Below are positions 15,739-15,860 of a stretch of 15,860 nucleotides of DNA, piece by piece. The translations under genes were made by a program, and so were the position numbers. Under the pieces are notes generated by a model that was not told the origin of the DNA, did not search any database, and saw nothing but the letters and a program-made list of their open reading frames with translations. Every line of letters starts with the position of its first letter. Position 1 is the first letter of the stretch. Origin of the DNA: Rickettsia typhi (GTDB taxonomy: Bacteria; Pseudomonadota; Alphaproteobacteria; Rickettsiales; UBA1997); the NCBI GenBank assembly GCA_945861125.1, contig CAMASZ010000010.1, forward strand, positions 1-15,860, in the 5' to 3' direction.

Positions 15739-15860
15739 TTAAGAAATTTTTATGTTATATTTTTTACTTAAATAATTCTCAATTGACTGCCTCTCTTCAG
15801 TTTTTAATGCACGTGAAAAGATTATGATCTCAGCTATATCGCCAACATAAAATAAGTTAT
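15739..15860 (-). CDS. Partial gene: C-terminus of a second LamG-type paralogue
   Basis: The minus strand is open from the window edge to a TAA at 15739-15741, giving about 40 residues that end DIAEIIIFSRALKTEERQSI then ENYLSKKYNIKIS. This matches the C-terminus of the downstream pilin-LamG protein at most positions, including the terminal KIS-stop. It is therefore the 3' end of a tandem paralogue whose body lies beyond the right edge. The next gene's ATG is 8 bases after its stop, so they share an operon. Whether it has the same prepilin leader cannot be seen. Confidence 0.88.
   Translation of the reverse strand, partial: NLFYVGDIAEIIIFSRALKTEERQSIENYLSKKYNIKIS

Noticed and set aside
1..15860. 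tRNA, rRNA, riboswitch (including TPP in front of thiG) or insertion sequence
   Set aside because: No cloverleaf, rRNA segment, transposase or inverted-repeat-bounded element was seen; the 8-base gap before thiG is too short for a TPP riboswitch.

Overview
The window is very A+T-rich and gene-dense, and almost every gene lies on the minus strand. Ribosomal protein S2, EF-Ts, UMP kinase and the other housekeeping proteins look alphaproteobacterial. Base composition and sequence style recall Rickettsiales-like or other streamlined lineages. The genes for a thiazole synthase and an aminodeoxychorismate synthase, and pilin-like proteins, suggest an organism with more biosynthesis than a typical host-restricted Rickettsia. 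This placement is an inference from protein motifs only. Most genes lack a recognisable Shine-Dalgarno sequence.

Layout, following minus-strand transcription from right to left. At the right edge, the 3' end of one gene and a complete second gene encode paralogous proteins; the complete one has a type IV prepilin-like N-terminus and a LamG/concanavalin-like domain. Next is pabB, whose 3' end converges on and overlaps the only plus-strand gene, a secreted protein with two YceI domains. A 440-base divergent intergenic region separates that gene from a long minus-strand run: rpsB, tsf, pyrH, frr, uppS, cdsA, thiG, a phosphomanno/phosphoglucomutase gene and coaE. Genes here are spaced by a few bases or overlap. 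The first six are the classical translation/envelope cluster. Its usual continuation (dxr, rseP, bamA) is absent here and is replaced by thiG, the mutase and coaE.

A 66-base gap then precedes a TolC-like outer-membrane efflux gene, which overlaps a heavy-metal-type RND pump gene. No periplasmic adaptor gene is present in the window. The pump gene runs directly into a G+C-rich 32-base tandem repeat at the left edge, and the repeat supplies its last codons and stop codon.

Themes: translation (S2, EF-Ts, RRF); nucleotide, isoprenoid, phospholipid and cofactor synthesis (PyrH, UppS, CdsA, CoaE, ThiG, PabB); envelope functions (the mutase for sugar precursors, TolC/RND efflux, YceI protein, pilin-like proteins). 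The least ordinary parts are the repeat array fused to the pump gene, the tandem pilin-LamG paralogues, the rearranged cdsA downstream region and the two-domain YceI protein.
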